This document shows positions 35,173-45,518 of a stretch of DNA of 64,000 nt, piece by piece. A program made the position numbers and the translations under genes. The notes under the pieces are model-generated. The model saw only the letters and a program-made list of their open reading frames with translations. It made no database searches and had not been told where the DNA came from. The stretch comes from Mesorhizobium norvegicum (lineage in GTDB: Bacteria > Pseudomonadota > Alphaproteobacteria > Rhizobiales > Rhizobiaceae): assembly GCF_004919685.1 (NCBI RefSeq), contig NZ_SMYZ01000001.1:62001-126000 (forward strand), read 5' to 3'. Position 1 is the stretch's first letter. Each line of letters opens with the position of its first letter.

Positions 35173-35910
35173 ATGTTGACAAGCGAGGCTACTTGGACCC
35201 ATCCACTATGTTCAAATCCCGAAGAGGGGAGTAGCCGGTTTGGGAACACTCGCTTGAGACCGATCGTGTTGTTTGGAGTCGGCTCGGGCATCGTCGTCGA
35301 AGTCATCGAAAGCTGTCGCCGGGCAGGCCAGCCGATCGCCGCCTATATCCACAATCGCGACGTACCGCATTTTCTGCCGACAGGCCTGGCCGCGAGAGGC
35401 TTGTCCAGCGTGGATTCCGGTCTTCGTTCCTGCGCTTGCATTTGTCCCTTGTTCACCCCGGCCAATCGCCTTGCGGCAGCCACCGAAGCGGAGCAACTGG
35501 GGTTTGCGTTCGACACATATCTAATTGATCCGACGGCAATAACGGCGTCGGATTTGCGTGTCGGGGGCGGCAGTTTCGTCAACGCGGGAGCCATCATCGG
35601 TGCCGCGACCAAGCTGGGGCGCAATGTGTTCGTCAATCGCGGTGCCTCACTCGGGCACCACAACGAAATCGGCGACTTTGTCTCGATCGGCCCCGGCGCC
35701 ATTCTGGCTGGCCAGGTCGTCGTCGGGCCGGGCTCGATGATTGGAACGGGCGCGGTCGTCGGCCCGGGCGTAAGGATCGGCGCCGATGTTGTCATTGGCG
35801 CGGGTGCGCTGGTCCTTCGAGATGTGCCGGCTCACCACACAGCGCTTGGACCCTCAGCACGCATATTGGCCTCGACACGAACCGGATCTGACGATGCTAA
35901 ATCGCGCTAG
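35173..35910 (+). CDS. NeuD-type sugar O-acyltransferase
   Basis: 245 aa. The N-terminal Rossmann-like PglD_N domain (PIVLFGVGSGIVVEVIE, about 30-46) is followed by a left-handed beta helix with hexapeptide repeats (LRVGGGSFVNAGAIIGAATK, RNVFVNRGASLGHHNEIG, VVVGPGSMIGTGAVVGPGV). Acetylates or otherwise modifies a nucleotide sugar. Its 3' end overlaps the next gene by 17 bp. Confidence 0.82.
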   Translation: MLTSEATWTHPLCSNPEEGSSRFGNTRLRPIVLFGVGSGIVVEVIESCRRAGQPIAAYIHNRDVPHFLPTGLAARGLSSVDSGLRSCACICPLFTPANRLAAATEAEQLGFAFDTYLIDPTAITASDLRVGGGSFVNAGAIIGAATKLGRNVFVNRGASLGHHNEIGDFVSIGPGAILAGQVVVGPGSMIGTGAVVGPGVRIGADVVIGAGALVLRDVPAHHTALGPSARILASTRTGSDDAKSR

Positions 35911-36913
35911 GGCCGTCATCCGGGGGCAATGGCGGCGGCATCCACCGGTTTCCGTCATCATAAAATCATACAACCACGAGAAATACGTCGCCAAGACCAT
36001 CGGCAGCGTGCTGGAACAGACGTTTCAGGATTTTCAGCTTGTCATCACCGACGACGGCTCGACCGATGCGACTGTAAAGGTCATCAAGGGGTTTTCGGAC
36101 CCACGCATCGACTTCGTGGCGCTGCCGTTGAACCAGGGTCTTTCGAATGCAATGAATGTGTCCCTGCAGCGGGCGACCGGGGAATTCGTCGCCATTCTGA
36201 ATTCCGACGACTACGCGGATCCGACGCGGCTGGAGCGCCAGTTCGCCTACCTCACATTGAATCCTGCCACGGCCGCGGTCTTCAGCGAGCCCCGGATTAT
36301 CGATGAGGACGGCAACGAGCGTCCGCCCTTGCCGATTTTCGCTTTGCCGCTGTCATTCCGGGATTTTTCGGTTGGCACCTGGCTGCGACAGTTCTTCCTG
36401 GGCGGAAACTGCCTCTGTGCGCCCTCGGCGATGATCCGCGCAAGCGCCTACAGGGCGGCCGGGGCCTACGATCGCCACATCACCAATCTGCAGGATCTCG
36501 ACATGTGGATACGCATGCTCGGTTGCGGTGAGCTGCATGTGCTGCCGGACCGGCTGACGAGCTTCCGGATTCGTGCGAACAATGAAAATCTCAGTGCTCC
36601 GCGGCGAGATACCCAACTGCGCTGGCCATTCGAGTACGCGCAAATCCTGCGCAGGTTCCTGAACCTCGATGAACGCCTTTTACGCGGCGCCTTCGCGGAT
36701 GCGTTTGCGAGCAACGCCTTGTCTCCCGACCTGTCCGTCGCCCAGTGCCTTGCCGAACTCGCGCTCGTCGCAAACACCCCATCCCATGTGGCCTTCGCCC
36801 TGGAAACGCTCTTCGCAACCGCCCGCACCGACGCCGACTTCGCGCGATTGCGCGAGGTCTCGGGGACGGTCAACGTTTTCAGTCTTCACGTCGAGACGAA
36901 TCGAACACTATAG
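35894..36913 (+). CDS. Glycosyltransferase family 2
   Basis: 339 aa. GT-A fold: PVSVIIKSYNHEKYVAKTI (about 18-36), VITDDGSTDATVKVI with the nucleotide-binding DDGS, and the metal-site NSDDYADPTRL. The ATG at 35894 overlaps the upstream acyltransferase and is preferred to earlier starts because the fold begins directly. Probably builds a surface polysaccharide with its partner gene. It converges with metC. Confidence 0.85.
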   Translation: MLNRARAVIRGQWRRHPPVSVIIKSYNHEKYVAKTIGSVLEQTFQDFQLVITDDGSTDATVKVIKGFSDPRIDFVALPLNQGLSNAMNVSLQRATGEFVAILNSDDYADPTRLERQFAYLTLNPATAAVFSEPRIIDEDGNERPPLPIFALPLSFRDFSVGTWLRQFFLGGNCLCAPSAMIRASAYRAAGAYDRHITNLQDLDMWIRMLGCGELHVLPDRLTSFRIRANNENLSAPRRDTQLRWPFEYAQILRRFLNLDERLLRGAFADAFASNALSPDLSVAQCLAELALVANTPSHVAFALETLFATARTDADFARLREVSGTVNVFSLHVETNRTL

Positions 36914-36951
36914 CGTGGCTTCGGGTGGCCTTTGCGGGCTGCCGACCTAGT

Positions 36952-38136
36952 CTAGTCAGCCGCCGCGGCGGCCAGACCGCGCGAAATATCGGCCTTCAGG
37001 TCGTCGACATCCTCGAGACCGATCTGCAGGCGGATCAACGGACCCTCATAGGGCGCTTTTGCAACAACGCGGTCGCCAAGCCAGACCGGTACGGCAAGGC
37101 TCTCATAGCCGCCCCAGGAATAGCCGAGGCCGAAGATCTGCAGCGCGTCGAGGAAGGCGTGCTGCTGCTTCTGGCCGCCACCGGCAAGCACGATGGAAAA
37201 GATGCCGCTCGAGCCGGAGAAGTCGCGTTTCCACAGATCGTGGTCCGGATGGCTGGGAAGGGCAGGGTGGAGCACACGCGCCACGCCTTTCTGACCCTCG
37301 AGCCAGGTGGCGATGGCAAGCGTGCTGCGCTGATGGTGTTCGAGGCGCACGCCCATGGTGCGCAGGCCGCGCAGCACCTGGTAGACGTCGTCGGGCCCGG
37401 CGCAGCAGCCAAGCGTGCAGAAGCTTTCGTAAAGATGCTTCCAGCAGCTCTCATTGGCCGACACCGTGCCGAGCAGCACGTCGGAATGGCCGGCCGGGTA
37501 CTTTGTCGCCGCATGGATCGAGATGTCGACACCGTGGTCGAGCGGACGGAAATACAGCGGCGTCGCCCAGGTGTTGTCCATCATGACGATGGCGCTCGCG
37601 GCGTGCGCCGCCTTGACGATGGCCGGGATGTCCTGCACCTCGAATGTGTTGGACGCTGGCGATTCCGTGAACACCACCTTGGTGTTGGGCTTGATCAACG
37701 CCGCGATGCCGGCGCCGACATCGGGGGCGTAGTACTCGACCTCGACACCCAGCCGTTTCAGCATCGTGTCGGCGAAGTTGCGGGTCGGGTGATAGACGGT
37801 ATCGACGATCAGCAGATGGTCGCCGGCCGACACGAAGGCGAGCAGCGGCACGGTCACCGCCGCAAGACCCGACGGCACCACGATCGTGCCGGCAGAGCCT
37901 TCCAGCGCGTCTATGGCGTGGGCAAGCGCATCGGTCGTCGGTGTGCCGCGCGTGCCGTAAGTGTATTTCTGGCTGCGTGCCGCCATCGAAGCCGCGTCAC
38001 GATAAAGCACGGTCGAGGCATGCACCACCGGCGGATTGACGAAGCCGAAGTAGTCGTGCGGATTGTTGCCCGAATGGGCGAGCCGCGTGTTGATGCCCAT
38101 CCTGCCGCTAAAGTGCTCGCCGCCGTCTTTCGCCAT
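36952..38136 (-). CDS. metC: Cystathionine beta-lyase
   Basis: 394 aa PLP enzyme of the Cys/Met gamma-family that cleaves cystathionine to homocysteine, pyruvate and ammonia. It shows TYGTRGTPT, SGLAAVTVPLLAF and the PLP lysine in HAATKYPAGHSD (Lys212). The start at 38136 gives the normal length; earlier in-frame codons add an unmatched tail. From published work, a metC homologue lies near aap in Rhizobium leguminosarum; here the two are about 2.3 kb apart. Confidence 0.88.
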   Translation of the reverse strand: MAKDGGEHFSGRMGINTRLAHSGNNPHDYFGFVNPPVVHASTVLYRDAASMAARSQKYTYGTRGTPTTDALAHAIDALEGSAGTIVVPSGLAAVTVPLLAFVSAGDHLLIVDTVYHPTRNFADTMLKRLGVEVEYYAPDVGAGIAALIKPNTKVVFTESPASNTFEVQDIPAIVKAAHAASAIVMMDNTWATPLYFRPLDHGVDISIHAATKYPAGHSDVLLGTVSANESCWKHLYESFCTLGCCAGPDDVYQVLRGLRTMGVRLEHHQRSTLAIATWLEGQKGVARVLHPALPSHPDHDLWKRDFSGSSGIFSIVLAGGGQKQQHAFLDALQIFGLGYSWGGYESLAVPVWLGDRVVAKAPYEGPLIRLQIGLEDVDDLKADISRGLAAAAAD

Positions 38137-38486
38137 TCTGCATCGCCTTGTTTGACAAGCCGCTAGCCATAGTGCGGCGTCATGGACCGTGCAACAGCCA
38201 CCGTCCGCCAGGAGATGGACTTCGAATATGCCAATTCGTCGCGGCAAAAGGCGACAATGCGGGGTGCGGCATGACCCCGGCGGTGCATTGTCGGCGCAGC
38301 GCCAGTCTCCGCCGATCGGCCTATTGTGGGCGGTGGGGAAAGATATATAATTGATAGCTAATATTAATCGCCGGATTGCTTTGATCAGATGCCGCCGGAT
38401 GGTTGTTGCCGGTTGACCTTCTCTTCTGGTCCTCCATGATCCGGATCGCGCTCACAGAGCGTGAGCGCGGCGAGGGGAGGAATGCC
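38137..38486. other. 350 bp divergent region with AT-rich core
   Basis: No gene. An AT-rich block at 38338-38370 (GATATATAATTGATAGC, TAATATTAATCG) stands out from GC-rich DNA and probably contains promoters for the DUF1326 gene or metC. Confidence 0.5.
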
Positions 38487-39122
38487 ATGCCCGACGTCAA
38501 GTGGATGATCAAAGCGCGCGAGTTCGTCAACTGCAACTGCGCCTATGGCTGCCCGTGCCAGTTCAACGCCTTGCCGACGCATGGATCCTGCCGCGCAGTG
38601 GTCGGCGTGGAGATCGAAAGTGGCTATCACGGCGACACCAGGCTGGATGGCTTGCGCTTTGCTGGTGTTTTCCGCTGGCCTGGCGCAATCCACCAGGGTA
38701 AGGGCGAGGCGGCAGTTGTCATCGACGAGCGGGCGACCGAGGCGCAGCGCGGAGCGCTGCTTCGCATTCTCAGCGGTGAGGACACCGAACCTGGCGCGAC
38801 CATATTCCAGGTCTTTTCGACCACACTGGAGACGATCCACGATCCGATCTTCGCGGCAATAGACTTCGAAGTCGACGTCGATGCCCGAGCGGCCCGTCTG
38901 GACGTGCCGGGCGTAACCTCGGGCCACGGCGAGCCGATCAAGAATCCCGTCACCGGCGCCGAGCATCGGGCGCGCATCGACCTCACGCATGGTTTCGAAT
39001 ATACGCTTGCCGAAGTCGGGCGCGGCTGGACCAAGGCAACCGGCCCGATCAAGTTCGACCTGGCGGACTCACACAGCCATTTCGCCAATCTGCATCTCAC
39101 GCAGAGCGGCATCGTGCATTGA
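38487..39122 (+). CDS. DUF1326 protein
   Basis: 211 aa, soluble. The N-terminus holds the family Cys cluster FVNCNCAYGCPCQF (about 13-26), likely a metal or redox site, and a His-rich tail (HSHFANLHLTQSGIVH). GGGGAGG precedes the ATG. It is followed 9 bp later by a DUF2182 membrane protein; the two families are often neighbours. Function unknown. Confidence 0.85.
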   Translation: MPDVKWMIKAREFVNCNCAYGCPCQFNALPTHGSCRAVVGVEIESGYHGDTRLDGLRFAGVFRWPGAIHQGKGEAAVVIDERATEAQRGALLRILSGEDTEPGATIFQVFSTTLETIHDPIFAAIDFEVDVDARAARLDVPGVTSGHGEPIKNPVTGAEHRARIDLTHGFEYTLAEVGRGWTKATGPIKFDLADSHSHFANLHLTQSGIVH

Positions 39123-39131
39123 CCTGATCCA

Positions 39132-40022
39132 ATGGGCGACACGGCCCTCGAGGCGGTGCTGCGGCGCGATCGCGCGGTCGTGACGGCCGCGCTCGTCGTG
39201 ATTGCCTTGCTCGCCTGGGCCTATGTGCTGTGGCTCACCGCCGACATGGTCATGCCCGGTTCCCCCATGCCGGGCAGCGCAGGCGGCGACATGGCCGGAA
39301 TGGACATGTCGACCATGGACATGTCGAAGATGGACACGTCGAACATGGACATGGGCGGCATGGATATGAGCGCCACCGTGGCGCCCGGTTTCCGGAGCTG
39401 GGCATCGGCCGATTTCGCTTTCATCTTCACAATGTGGGCGGTGATGATGGTCGGCATGATGACGCCTTCGGTCGCACCGATGTTGCTGCTCTATGCCGGT
39501 GTCGGCCGCAAGGCGCGGGCGGATGGCCGGCCCATCGCTTCGACGGGATGGTTTTTTGCCGGCTATCTCGCCGTCTGGGTCGTCTTCAGCGTCCTGGCGA
39601 CCGGTGCGCAATGGCTGCTCGCCCGTCTCGCCTTGCTCGATCCCTCGATGGCGACCGACAGCGCGATCCTCGGTGGCCTCGTCCTGATCGCCGCCGGTCT
39701 CTATCAATGGACGCCGATGAAGGGCGTCTGCCTGCGCCAATGTCAGGCGCCGATCGCGTTCCTGGCCAGCCATGGCGGGTTCCGCTCCGCTCCGCTCGGC
39801 GCGCTTCGGCTCGGCATCGATCACGGCGCCTATTGTCTGGGTTGCTGCTGGGCGCTGATGGCGCTGCTGTTCGTCGGCGGCGTCATGAACGTGCTGTGGA
39901 TCGCCGGCATCGCCATCCTTGTTCTCCTGGAGAAGACGGTCCCGACCGGGCAGTTGATCCCGCGCGTTTCGGGCGCGCTGATGGCTGCGATCGGCGCCTG
40001 GCTCGTCTTTCGAGCCCTTTGA
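39132..40022 (+). CDS. DUF2182 membrane protein with Met-rich loop
   Basis: 296 aa, about seven helices. After helix 1 (17-36) an extracytoplasmic loop (about 39-79) carries about a dozen methionines in MDMSTMDMSKMDTS-type repeats. The core has MWAVMMVGMMTPSVAP (metal-binding family motif), and a GxCLRQCQAPI cysteine pair. Met-rich loops bind Cu(I) or Ag(I) in other proteins. With the Cys-rich DUF1326 partner it may form a copper-handling unit; this is inference. Confidence 0.85.
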   Translation: MGDTALEAVLRRDRAVVTAALVVIALLAWAYVLWLTADMVMPGSPMPGSAGGDMAGMDMSTMDMSKMDTSNMDMGGMDMSATVAPGFRSWASADFAFIFTMWAVMMVGMMTPSVAPMLLLYAGVGRKARADGRPIASTGWFFAGYLAVWVVFSVLATGAQWLLARLALLDPSMATDSAILGGLVLIAAGLYQWTPMKGVCLRQCQAPIAFLASHGGFRSAPLGALRLGIDHGAYCLGCCWALMALLFVGGVMNVLWIAGIAILVLLEKTVPTGQLIPRVSGALMAAIGAWLVFRAL

Positions 40023-40465
40023 GAACAGTCCTTGTCTCTGGGCGGTATTGGCCCTGCAACCACCCGGCAACCAACAGATGACAGTCTTTGGACATAGCAA
40101 TTCATGGCGCACTGAGGTCAACAACCCCGTGGTATTACCTGGGATGGATTTCGCTGCCGCGGCCCGCATTGGCCCCGCATTGGCATTGAATGAGTTTTGC
40201 CGCCTTTATTCGCGCTAGTGACCAAATCGCGGGCGCGTTTGTCTGTAATTCAGGTATTTGCGGCAATCGGTTTTCAAACTCTTTCGGTTTCGGTCATTTC
40301 CCTTGACCTCACGGGAATTATCGCCTTCGATGACATTTGTGAATGGGAGGCGGCGCGTCGGTTACGATGCGGGGTTCCGGGAATGGGCCGGAATGGGAGC
40401 TGCGTTCACACGGGAGAAAAAGATCAGGGTTTGCCCTGAAAAACAGAGAAAAGGGTCTGTGGGTC
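40023..40465. other. 443 bp leader region of aapJ
   Basis: A weak 80-codon frame (40197-40439) has no family match or ribosome site and is probably not a gene. The region should carry the aap promoter; no NtrC, EcfG or ECF motif is clear to the eye. TTGACC at 40310-40315 may be a -35, without a convincing -10. Confidence 0.4.
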
Positions 40466-41494
40466 ATGAAACAAATTGCTATCGGCATTCTTGGCGCCGC
40501 CACGCTTGGGTTGATGGCGTCGGCCGCGTCGGCAGGCACGCTCGACACCGTCAAGGCGAAAGGCTTCATCCAGTGCGGTGTCTCGACCGGCCTGGCTGGC
40601 TTCTCGGCGCCGGACGACAAGGGTGACTGGCAAGGCATCGATGCGGATTTCTGCCGCGCTGTCGCGGCCGCCGTCTTTGGTGACGGCACCAAGGTCAAGT
40701 TCACGCCGCTCAGCGCCAAGGAGCGTTTCACCGCGCTGCAGTCCGGCGAGATCGACATCCTGTCGCGCAACACCACCTGGACGATCAACCGCGATACGGC
40801 GCTTGGCCTGAACTTCGTCGGCGTCACCTACTATGACGGCCAGGGCTTCATGATCAACGCCAAGAAATTGCCGGGCGTCAATTCGGCGCTGCAGCTTTCC
40901 GGCGCCGCCGTCTGCGTGCAGAGCGGAACGACCACCGAGCTCAACCTCGCCGACTACTTCAAGGCGAACAAGATGGAGTACAATCCGGTCGTCTTCGAAA
41001 AGCTGGAAGAGGTCAACGCCGCCTATGACGCCGGCCGCTGCGACGTCTACACCACCGATCAGTCGGGCCTCTATGGCATCCGCCTGACGCTGGGATCGCC
41101 GGCCGATCACGTCGTGCTGCCCGAGATCATCTCGAAGGAGCCGCTCGGACCGGCCGTTCGCCAGGGCGACGACCAGTGGTACCACATTGTCAAGTGGACC
41201 TATTTCGCGCTGCTGCAGGCTGAAGAGCTCGGCATCACCAAGGCCAATGTCGATGAAATGAAGAACTCGGCCAGCCCGGAGATCAAGCGCGTGCTCGGCC
41301 AGGAAGCCGATACCAAGATCGGCACCGATCTCGGCGTCTCCAATGACTGGGTCGTCAACATCGTCAAGGCCACCGGCAATTATGGCGAAATGTTCGAACG
41401 CAATGTCGGTTCGGGCAGCCCGCTGAAGATCGCGCGCGGCATCAACGCGCTGTGGACCAAGGGTGGCCTGCAGTACGCTCCGCCGATCCGCTGA
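40466..41494 (+). CDS. aapJ: General L-amino acid ABC binding protein
   Basis: 342 aa periplasmic protein with signal peptide 1-23 (...AASAGTLD). The type II fold opens VKAKGFIQCGVSTGLAGF and holds LSRNTTWTINRDTALGLNF, characteristic of AapJ/BztA. The ATG at 40466 fits the signal peptide; an earlier start would block it. First gene of the broad-specificity amino-acid permease used in rhizobial symbiosis. Confidence 0.95.
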   Translation: MKQIAIGILGAATLGLMASAASAGTLDTVKAKGFIQCGVSTGLAGFSAPDDKGDWQGIDADFCRAVAAAVFGDGTKVKFTPLSAKERFTALQSGEIDILSRNTTWTINRDTALGLNFVGVTYYDGQGFMINAKKLPGVNSALQLSGAAVCVQSGTTTELNLADYFKANKMEYNPVVFEKLEEVNAAYDAGRCDVYTTDQSGLYGIRLTLGSPADHVVLPEIISKEPLGPAVRQGDDQWYHIVKWTYFALLQAEELGITKANVDEMKNSASPEIKRVLGQEADTKIGTDLGVSNDWVVNIVKATGNYGEMFERNVGSGSPLKIARGINALWTKGGLQYAPPIR

Positions 41495-41506
41495 TCGAAA
41501 TGTGAT

Positions 41507-41533
41507 CCGGGAGGCAGGTCACCTGCCTTCCGG
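41507..41533 (+). promoter_or_regulatory. Stem-loop between aapJ and aapQ
   Basis: CCGGGAGGCAGGT pairs with ACCTGCCTTCCGG (one G-T), followed by TTTCTCTTTCC. It starts 12 nt after the aapJ stop and likely limits read-through so that AapJ is made in excess over the membrane subunits. Confidence 0.65.
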
Positions 41534-41558
41534 TTTCTCTTTCCAGAGGGACGGTCGA

Positions 41559-42746
41559 ATGGCATCGCAGGAAGTTCTTCGCGAGGAGCCCAGCCGCGGT
41601 TCCTTCATCAACGATCCGAAAGTCCGGGGCATATTCTTCCAGGCGGTGGTCGTCGTTGTGCTGGTTGCGGGCGTCTGGTGGATTGCCCACAACGTCATTG
41701 CCAACCTGACGCGCCTGCACATCGCTTCAGGCTTCGGCTTCCTCAAGGGCCGCGCCGGCTTCGACATCAGCGAGAGCGCCATCGCTTATTCGTCGGATTC
41801 GACCTATGGCCGCGCCATCTTGGTCGGCTTCCTCAACACTGTCATCGTCGCCATCGTCGGCATCATCACCGCGACAATCATCGGCTTCATTGTCGGCATC
41901 GGTCGGCTTTCGCAGAACTGGCTAATCCGGAAGATCTGCACGGTCTATGTCGAGGTGTTCCGCAACATCCCGCCGCTGCTGGTCATCTTCTTCTGGTATT
42001 CCGGCGTGCTGGCCGTGCTGCCGGCACCGCGCGACAGCATCAACCTGCCGTTCGGCTCCTTCCTCAACCAGCGCGGCTTCTATTTTCCACGCGCCGTGTG
42101 GGGCGACGGCTCCTGGCTGATCTTCGTCGCTCTGCTTGTCGGCATCGCCATGGCGTGGTTCGTCGCGCGCAAGGCGCGGCAACGGCAGATGGCGACCGGA
42201 CAGCAATTCCCTGTGTTGTGGACAGCCCTGGCGCTGATCGTCGGGCTGCCGCTGCTCGCCTATGCGCTGAGCGGCTTTCCCCTGACTTTCGACTACCCGA
42301 AGCAATCGACTTTCAACCTGACCGGCGGCTTCCAGGTCAGGCCGGAGTTCCTGTCGCTTTATCTGGCGCTGTCTTGCTATACCGCCGCCTTCATTGCCGA
42401 GATCGTACGCGCCGGCATCAGGGGCGTCAGCAAGGGCCAGACGGAAGCTGCCGGTGCGTTGGGGTTGCGGCCCGGATCGATCCTGAGGCTGGTCGTCGTG
42501 CCGCAGGCCATGCGCATCGTCATTCCACCGCTGACCAGCCAGTATCTCAACCTGACCAAGAACTCGTCGCTCGCTATCGCCATCGGCTATCCGGACCTGA
42601 CGGCGACCGCCGGTACGGTGCTGAACCAGACCGGCCAGGCTGTCGAGGGTGTGGTGATCATGATGGTGATCTATCTGGCCATCAGCCTTCTGACCTCGCT
42701 TGTGATGAACTGGTTCAACGCCAAGATGGCGCTGGTGGAGAGGTAA
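41559..42746 (+). CDS. aapQ: General L-amino acid ABC permease AapQ
   Basis: 395 aa, eight or so helices with a long internal periplasmic segment (about 150-210) characteristic of AapQ/BztB. The EAA loop is [20 protein letters not shown] (about 287-306). Hydrophilic N-terminus [14 protein letters not shown] is typical. Forms the channel with AapM. Confidence 0.94.
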   Translation: MASQEVLREEPSRGSFINDPKVRGIFFQAVVVVVLVAGVWWIAHNVIANLTRLHIASGFGFLKGRAGFDISESAIAYSSDSTYGRAILVGFLNTVIVAIVGIITATIIGFIVGIGRLSQNWLIRKICTVYVEVFRNIPPLLVIFFWYSGVLAVLPAPRDSINLPFGSFLNQRGFYFPRAVWGDGSWLIFVALLVGIAMAWFVARKARQRQMATGQQFPVLWTALALIVGLPLLAYALSGFPLTFDYPKQSTFNLTGGFQVRPEFLSLYLALSCYTAAFIAEIVRAGIRGVSKGQTEAAGALGLRPGSILRLVVVPQAMRIVIPPLTSQYLNLTKNSSLAIAIGYPDLTATAGTVLNQTGQAVEGVVIMMVIYLAISLLTSLVMNWFNAKMALVER

Positions 42747-42750
42747 GGAC

Positions 42751-43908
42751 ATGCAAGAACATGATATGTCCTGGGTGCGCACCGAAATGGCGCTGGCGCA
42801 GCCGGCGCCAGCCGGCGTCACGGGTTTCAGTGCGTGGGTGCGCAAGAACCTGATCGCTTCTGCCGGCGACACCATTCTGACCATCGCCGGCATCGCGCTG
42901 GTGGCGCTGATCCTGCCGCAGATCATCAACTGGGCGTTCATCAACGCTGTGTGGACGGGACCGGACCGGACCGTATGCGCCACCGTGGCGCAAGGCGGCG
43001 TCCAGCCGGATGGCTGGACCGGCGCCTGCTGGGCTTTCGTCAATGCCAAATTCGGCCAGTTCATGCTCGGGCGCTATCCGATCGAGGAGCGCTGGCGGCC
43101 GATCCTGGTCGCTATCCTGTTCGTGGCGCTGCTGGTGCCGATGCTCATACCGAAAGTGCCGCGCAAAGGGCTGAATGCCATTCTGTTGTTCTTTGTGCTG
43201 CCGATCGTCGCCTTCATCCTGCTGGTCGGCGGCATGTTCGGCCTGCCGCATGTCGAGACCTCGCTGTGGGGCGGCCTGCTGGTTACGCTCAGCCTATCCT
43301 TTGTCGGTATTGCCGTGTCGCTGCCGCTTGGCATCGTGCTGGCACTCGGCCGTCGCTCCAGGATGCCGATCATCAAGACGCTGTGCGTCGTCTTCATCGA
43401 GACGGTGCGCGGCATCCCGCTGATCACCGTGTTGTTCTTTGCCAGCGTCATGCTGCCATTGTTCCTGCCGGAGGGCGTCAGCTTCGACAAGTTCCTGCGC
43501 GCGCTGATCGGCGTGTCGCTGTTTTCCGCCGCCTACATGGCTGAAGTGGTGCGCGGCGGCCTGCAGGCGATCCCCAAGGGCCAGTATGAAGGTGCCGATT
43601 CGCTCGGTCTCGGCTATTGGCAGAAGATGTATTTCATCGTCATGCCGCAGGCACTGAAATTGGTCATTCCGGGCATCGTCAACACCTTTATCGGCATGTT
43701 CAAGGACACCAGCCTGGTCATCATCATCTCGATGTTCGACCTGCTCGGCATCGTGAAGCAGAACTTCTCCGACCCGAACTGGGCAACGGCGCAGACGGCC
43801 AGGTCCGGCCTGATCTTCGCGGCCTTCGTCTTCTGGCTGTTCTGCTTCGGCATGTCGCGCTATTCAATGTTCACCGAACGCCGACTCGACACCGGCCACA
43901 AACGCTAA
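42751..43908 (+). CDS. aapM: General L-amino acid ABC permease AapM
   Basis: 385 aa inner-membrane permease with long periplasmic insert ([20 protein letters not shown] region) and the EAA loop [31 protein letters not shown] before the ATG. Four bases after the aapQ stop. Confidence 0.94.
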   Translation: MQEHDMSWVRTEMALAQPAPAGVTGFSAWVRKNLIASAGDTILTIAGIALVALILPQIINWAFINAVWTGPDRTVCATVAQGGVQPDGWTGACWAFVNAKFGQFMLGRYPIEERWRPILVAILFVALLVPMLIPKVPRKGLNAILLFFVLPIVAFILLVGGMFGLPHVETSLWGGLLVTLSLSFVGIAVSLPLGIVLALGRRSRMPIIKTLCVVFIETVRGIPLITVLFFASVMLPLFLPEGVSFDKFLRALIGVSLFSAAYMAEVVRGGLQAIPKGQYEGADSLGLGYWQKMYFIVMPQALKLVIPGIVNTFIGMFKDTSLVIIISMFDLLGIVKQNFSDPNWATAQTARSGLIFAAFVFWLFCFGMSRYSMFTERRLDTGHKR

Positions 43909-43932
43909 ACAAAAGAACAAGGGGATCCTGTC

Positions 43933-44736
43933 ATGGCCACCGAAAATGCCGTCAGCGCGGAAGAGATCAAGGTCAACGCCGCCAAGATGCACATCTCCGA
44001 CACCGATGTCGCCATCGACATCGTCGCCATGCACAAATGGTATGGTGAATTCCATGTGCTGAAGGACATCAACCTGAGAGTGATGCGCGGCGAGCGCATC
44101 GTCATCTGCGGCCCGTCGGGCTCCGGCAAATCGACGATGATCCGCTGCATCAACCGCCTGGAAGAGCACCAGAAGGGCAAGATCATCGTTGACGGCAAGG
44201 AACTGACCAACGATCTCAAGAAGATCGACGAGGTGCGCCGCGAGGTCGGCATGGTGTTCCAGCACTTCAACCTGTTCCCGCATCTGACCATCCTGGAGAA
44301 CTGCACGCTGGCGCCGATCTGGGTGCGCAAGACGCCGAAGAAGCAGGCCGAGGAAATCGCCATGCATTTCCTCAAGCGCGTCAAGATCCCGGAACAGGCC
44401 CACAAATATCCCGGCCAGTTGTCCGGCGGCCAGCAGCAGCGCGTGGCGATCGCCCGTTCGCTGTGCATGAACCCGCGCATCATGCTGTTCGACGAGCCGA
44501 CCTCGGCGCTCGATCCGGAAATGATCAAGGAAGTGCTGGAGACGATGGTCGGGCTGGCCGAAGAAGGCATGACCATGCTGTGCGTCACCCACGAGATGGG
44601 CTTTGCCCGCAAGGTGGCCAACCGCGTCATCTTCATGGATCAAGGCCAGATCGTCGAGCAGAACACGCCGGCCGAGTTCTTCGACCACCCGCGCCACGAG
44701 CGCACGAAGCTGTTCCTGTCGCAGATCCTGCACTAG
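43933..44736 (+). CDS. aapP: General L-amino acid ABC ATPase AapP
   Basis: 267 aa. Walker [13 protein letters not shown] (about 60-71), Q-loop [11 protein letters not shown], signature [15 protein letters not shown], Walker [17 protein letters not shown]-loop [10 protein letters not shown]-terminal extension of about 30 residues is normal for AapP. Last gene of aapJQMP. Confidence 0.95.
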   Translation: MATENAVSAEEIKVNAAKMHISDTDVAIDIVAMHKWYGEFHVLKDINLRVMRGERIVICGPSGSGKSTMIRCINRLEEHQKGKIIVDGKELTNDLKKIDEVRREVGMVFQHFNLFPHLTILENCTLAPIWVRKTPKKQAEEIAMHFLKRVKIPEQAHKYPGQLSGGQQQRVAIARSLCMNPRIMLFDEPTSALDPEMIKEVLETMVGLAEEGMTMLCVTHEMGFARKVANRVIFMDQGQIVEQNTPAEFFDHPRHERTKLFLSQILH

Positions 44737-44755
44737 GCCTTTCGATGTTTGCGAG

Positions 44756-44786
44756 GAGCCCGGCTGAAACAGTGCCGGGCTCTTTT
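44756..44786 (+). terminator. Terminator of the aap operon
   Basis: GAGCCCGGC (44756-44764) and GCCGGGCTC (44774-44782) form a perfect 9 bp stem with a 9 nt loop, followed by TTTT, 20 nt after the aapP stop. Confidence 0.88.
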
Positions 44787-44813
44787 GCGTATGGATGAGG
44801 AGGCGGGCGGCTC

Positions 44814-45518
44814 GTGTCGCGCCGGGGCGCGTTTGCAGGGCCGTCATTCATGAAAAGACTGGGACGTTTTCTAGGCTTTCTATTGATTGTGGTCGCGCTC
44901 GCCGTCGTGCTGGGTACTTTCGTGCCGCGACCGCTCTGGCAAGCAACGGCCGACAGGCCCGCCGCGACGCGCCACATCCTGGTGCTGAAGAACGCCATCC
45001 ACACCGACATCGCCATCCCGGTCGACGATGCCGTGCGCCGGCGCTTCCACTTCCTGGTCGACGCCGGCATACCGGCCGACAGGCCGGAGGTCCGCTACAT
45101 CGTCTTCGGCTGGGGCGGCCGCGCTTTCTACCTGGAGACGCCGACATGGTCTCAGTTGAAGGCGGTGCCGGTGATGAAGGCGCTGACCATCGATGCTTCG
45201 GTCATGCATGTCGATGTCGCCGGTGACATCGTCGAATCGCGCCCGGACGTCGCGGGGTTCGACCTCGGTGAGGATCGGTTTGCGGCGCTGCTCGATTTCA
45301 TCGATGCGAGTTTCCAGCGGGGGCCGAAGGGTCCGATCCTTGTTCCGGACGCGGCCTATTCCAGGTTCGACGGCTTCTACGAAGCCAATGGCCATTTCAA
45401 CGCACTGGTCGGCTGCAACACCTGGACGGCGGCCGCCTTGCGCACCGCCGGCCTGCGCACCGGCTGGTGGAACCCGCTGCCGGTTTCGCTTGGCCTGTCG
45501 ATGCGGCTGTATAATTAG
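44814..45518 (+). CDS. DUF2459 / TIGR02117 family protein
   Basis: 234 aa from GTG at 44814 (GAGGAGG upstream) or 222 aa from ATG at 44850, where a membrane anchor begins (RLGRFLGFLLIVVALAVVLG). The rest is extracytoplasmic: LKNAIHTDIAIPVD, YIVFGWGGRAFYLETPTW, and GCNTWTAAALRTAGLRTGWW, with a conserved-looking Cys. The family is uncharacterised; some members sit near urease genes. Confidence 0.82.
   Translation: MSRRGAFAGPSFMKRLGRFLGFLLIVVALAVVLGTFVPRPLWQATADRPAATRHILVLKNAIHTDIAIPVDDAVRRRFHFLVDAGIPADRPEVRYIVFGWGGRAFYLETPTWSQLKAVPVMKALTIDASVMHVDVAGDIVESRPDVAGFDLGEDRFAALLDFIDASFQRGPKGPILVPDAAYSRFDGFYEANGHFNALVGCNTWTAAALRTAGLRTGWWNPLPVSLGLSMRLYN

Noticed and set aside
40197..40439. 80-codon frame in the aapJ leader
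   Set aside because: No ribosome site, no family, poor codon bias; it lies in a region expected to hold the promoter.
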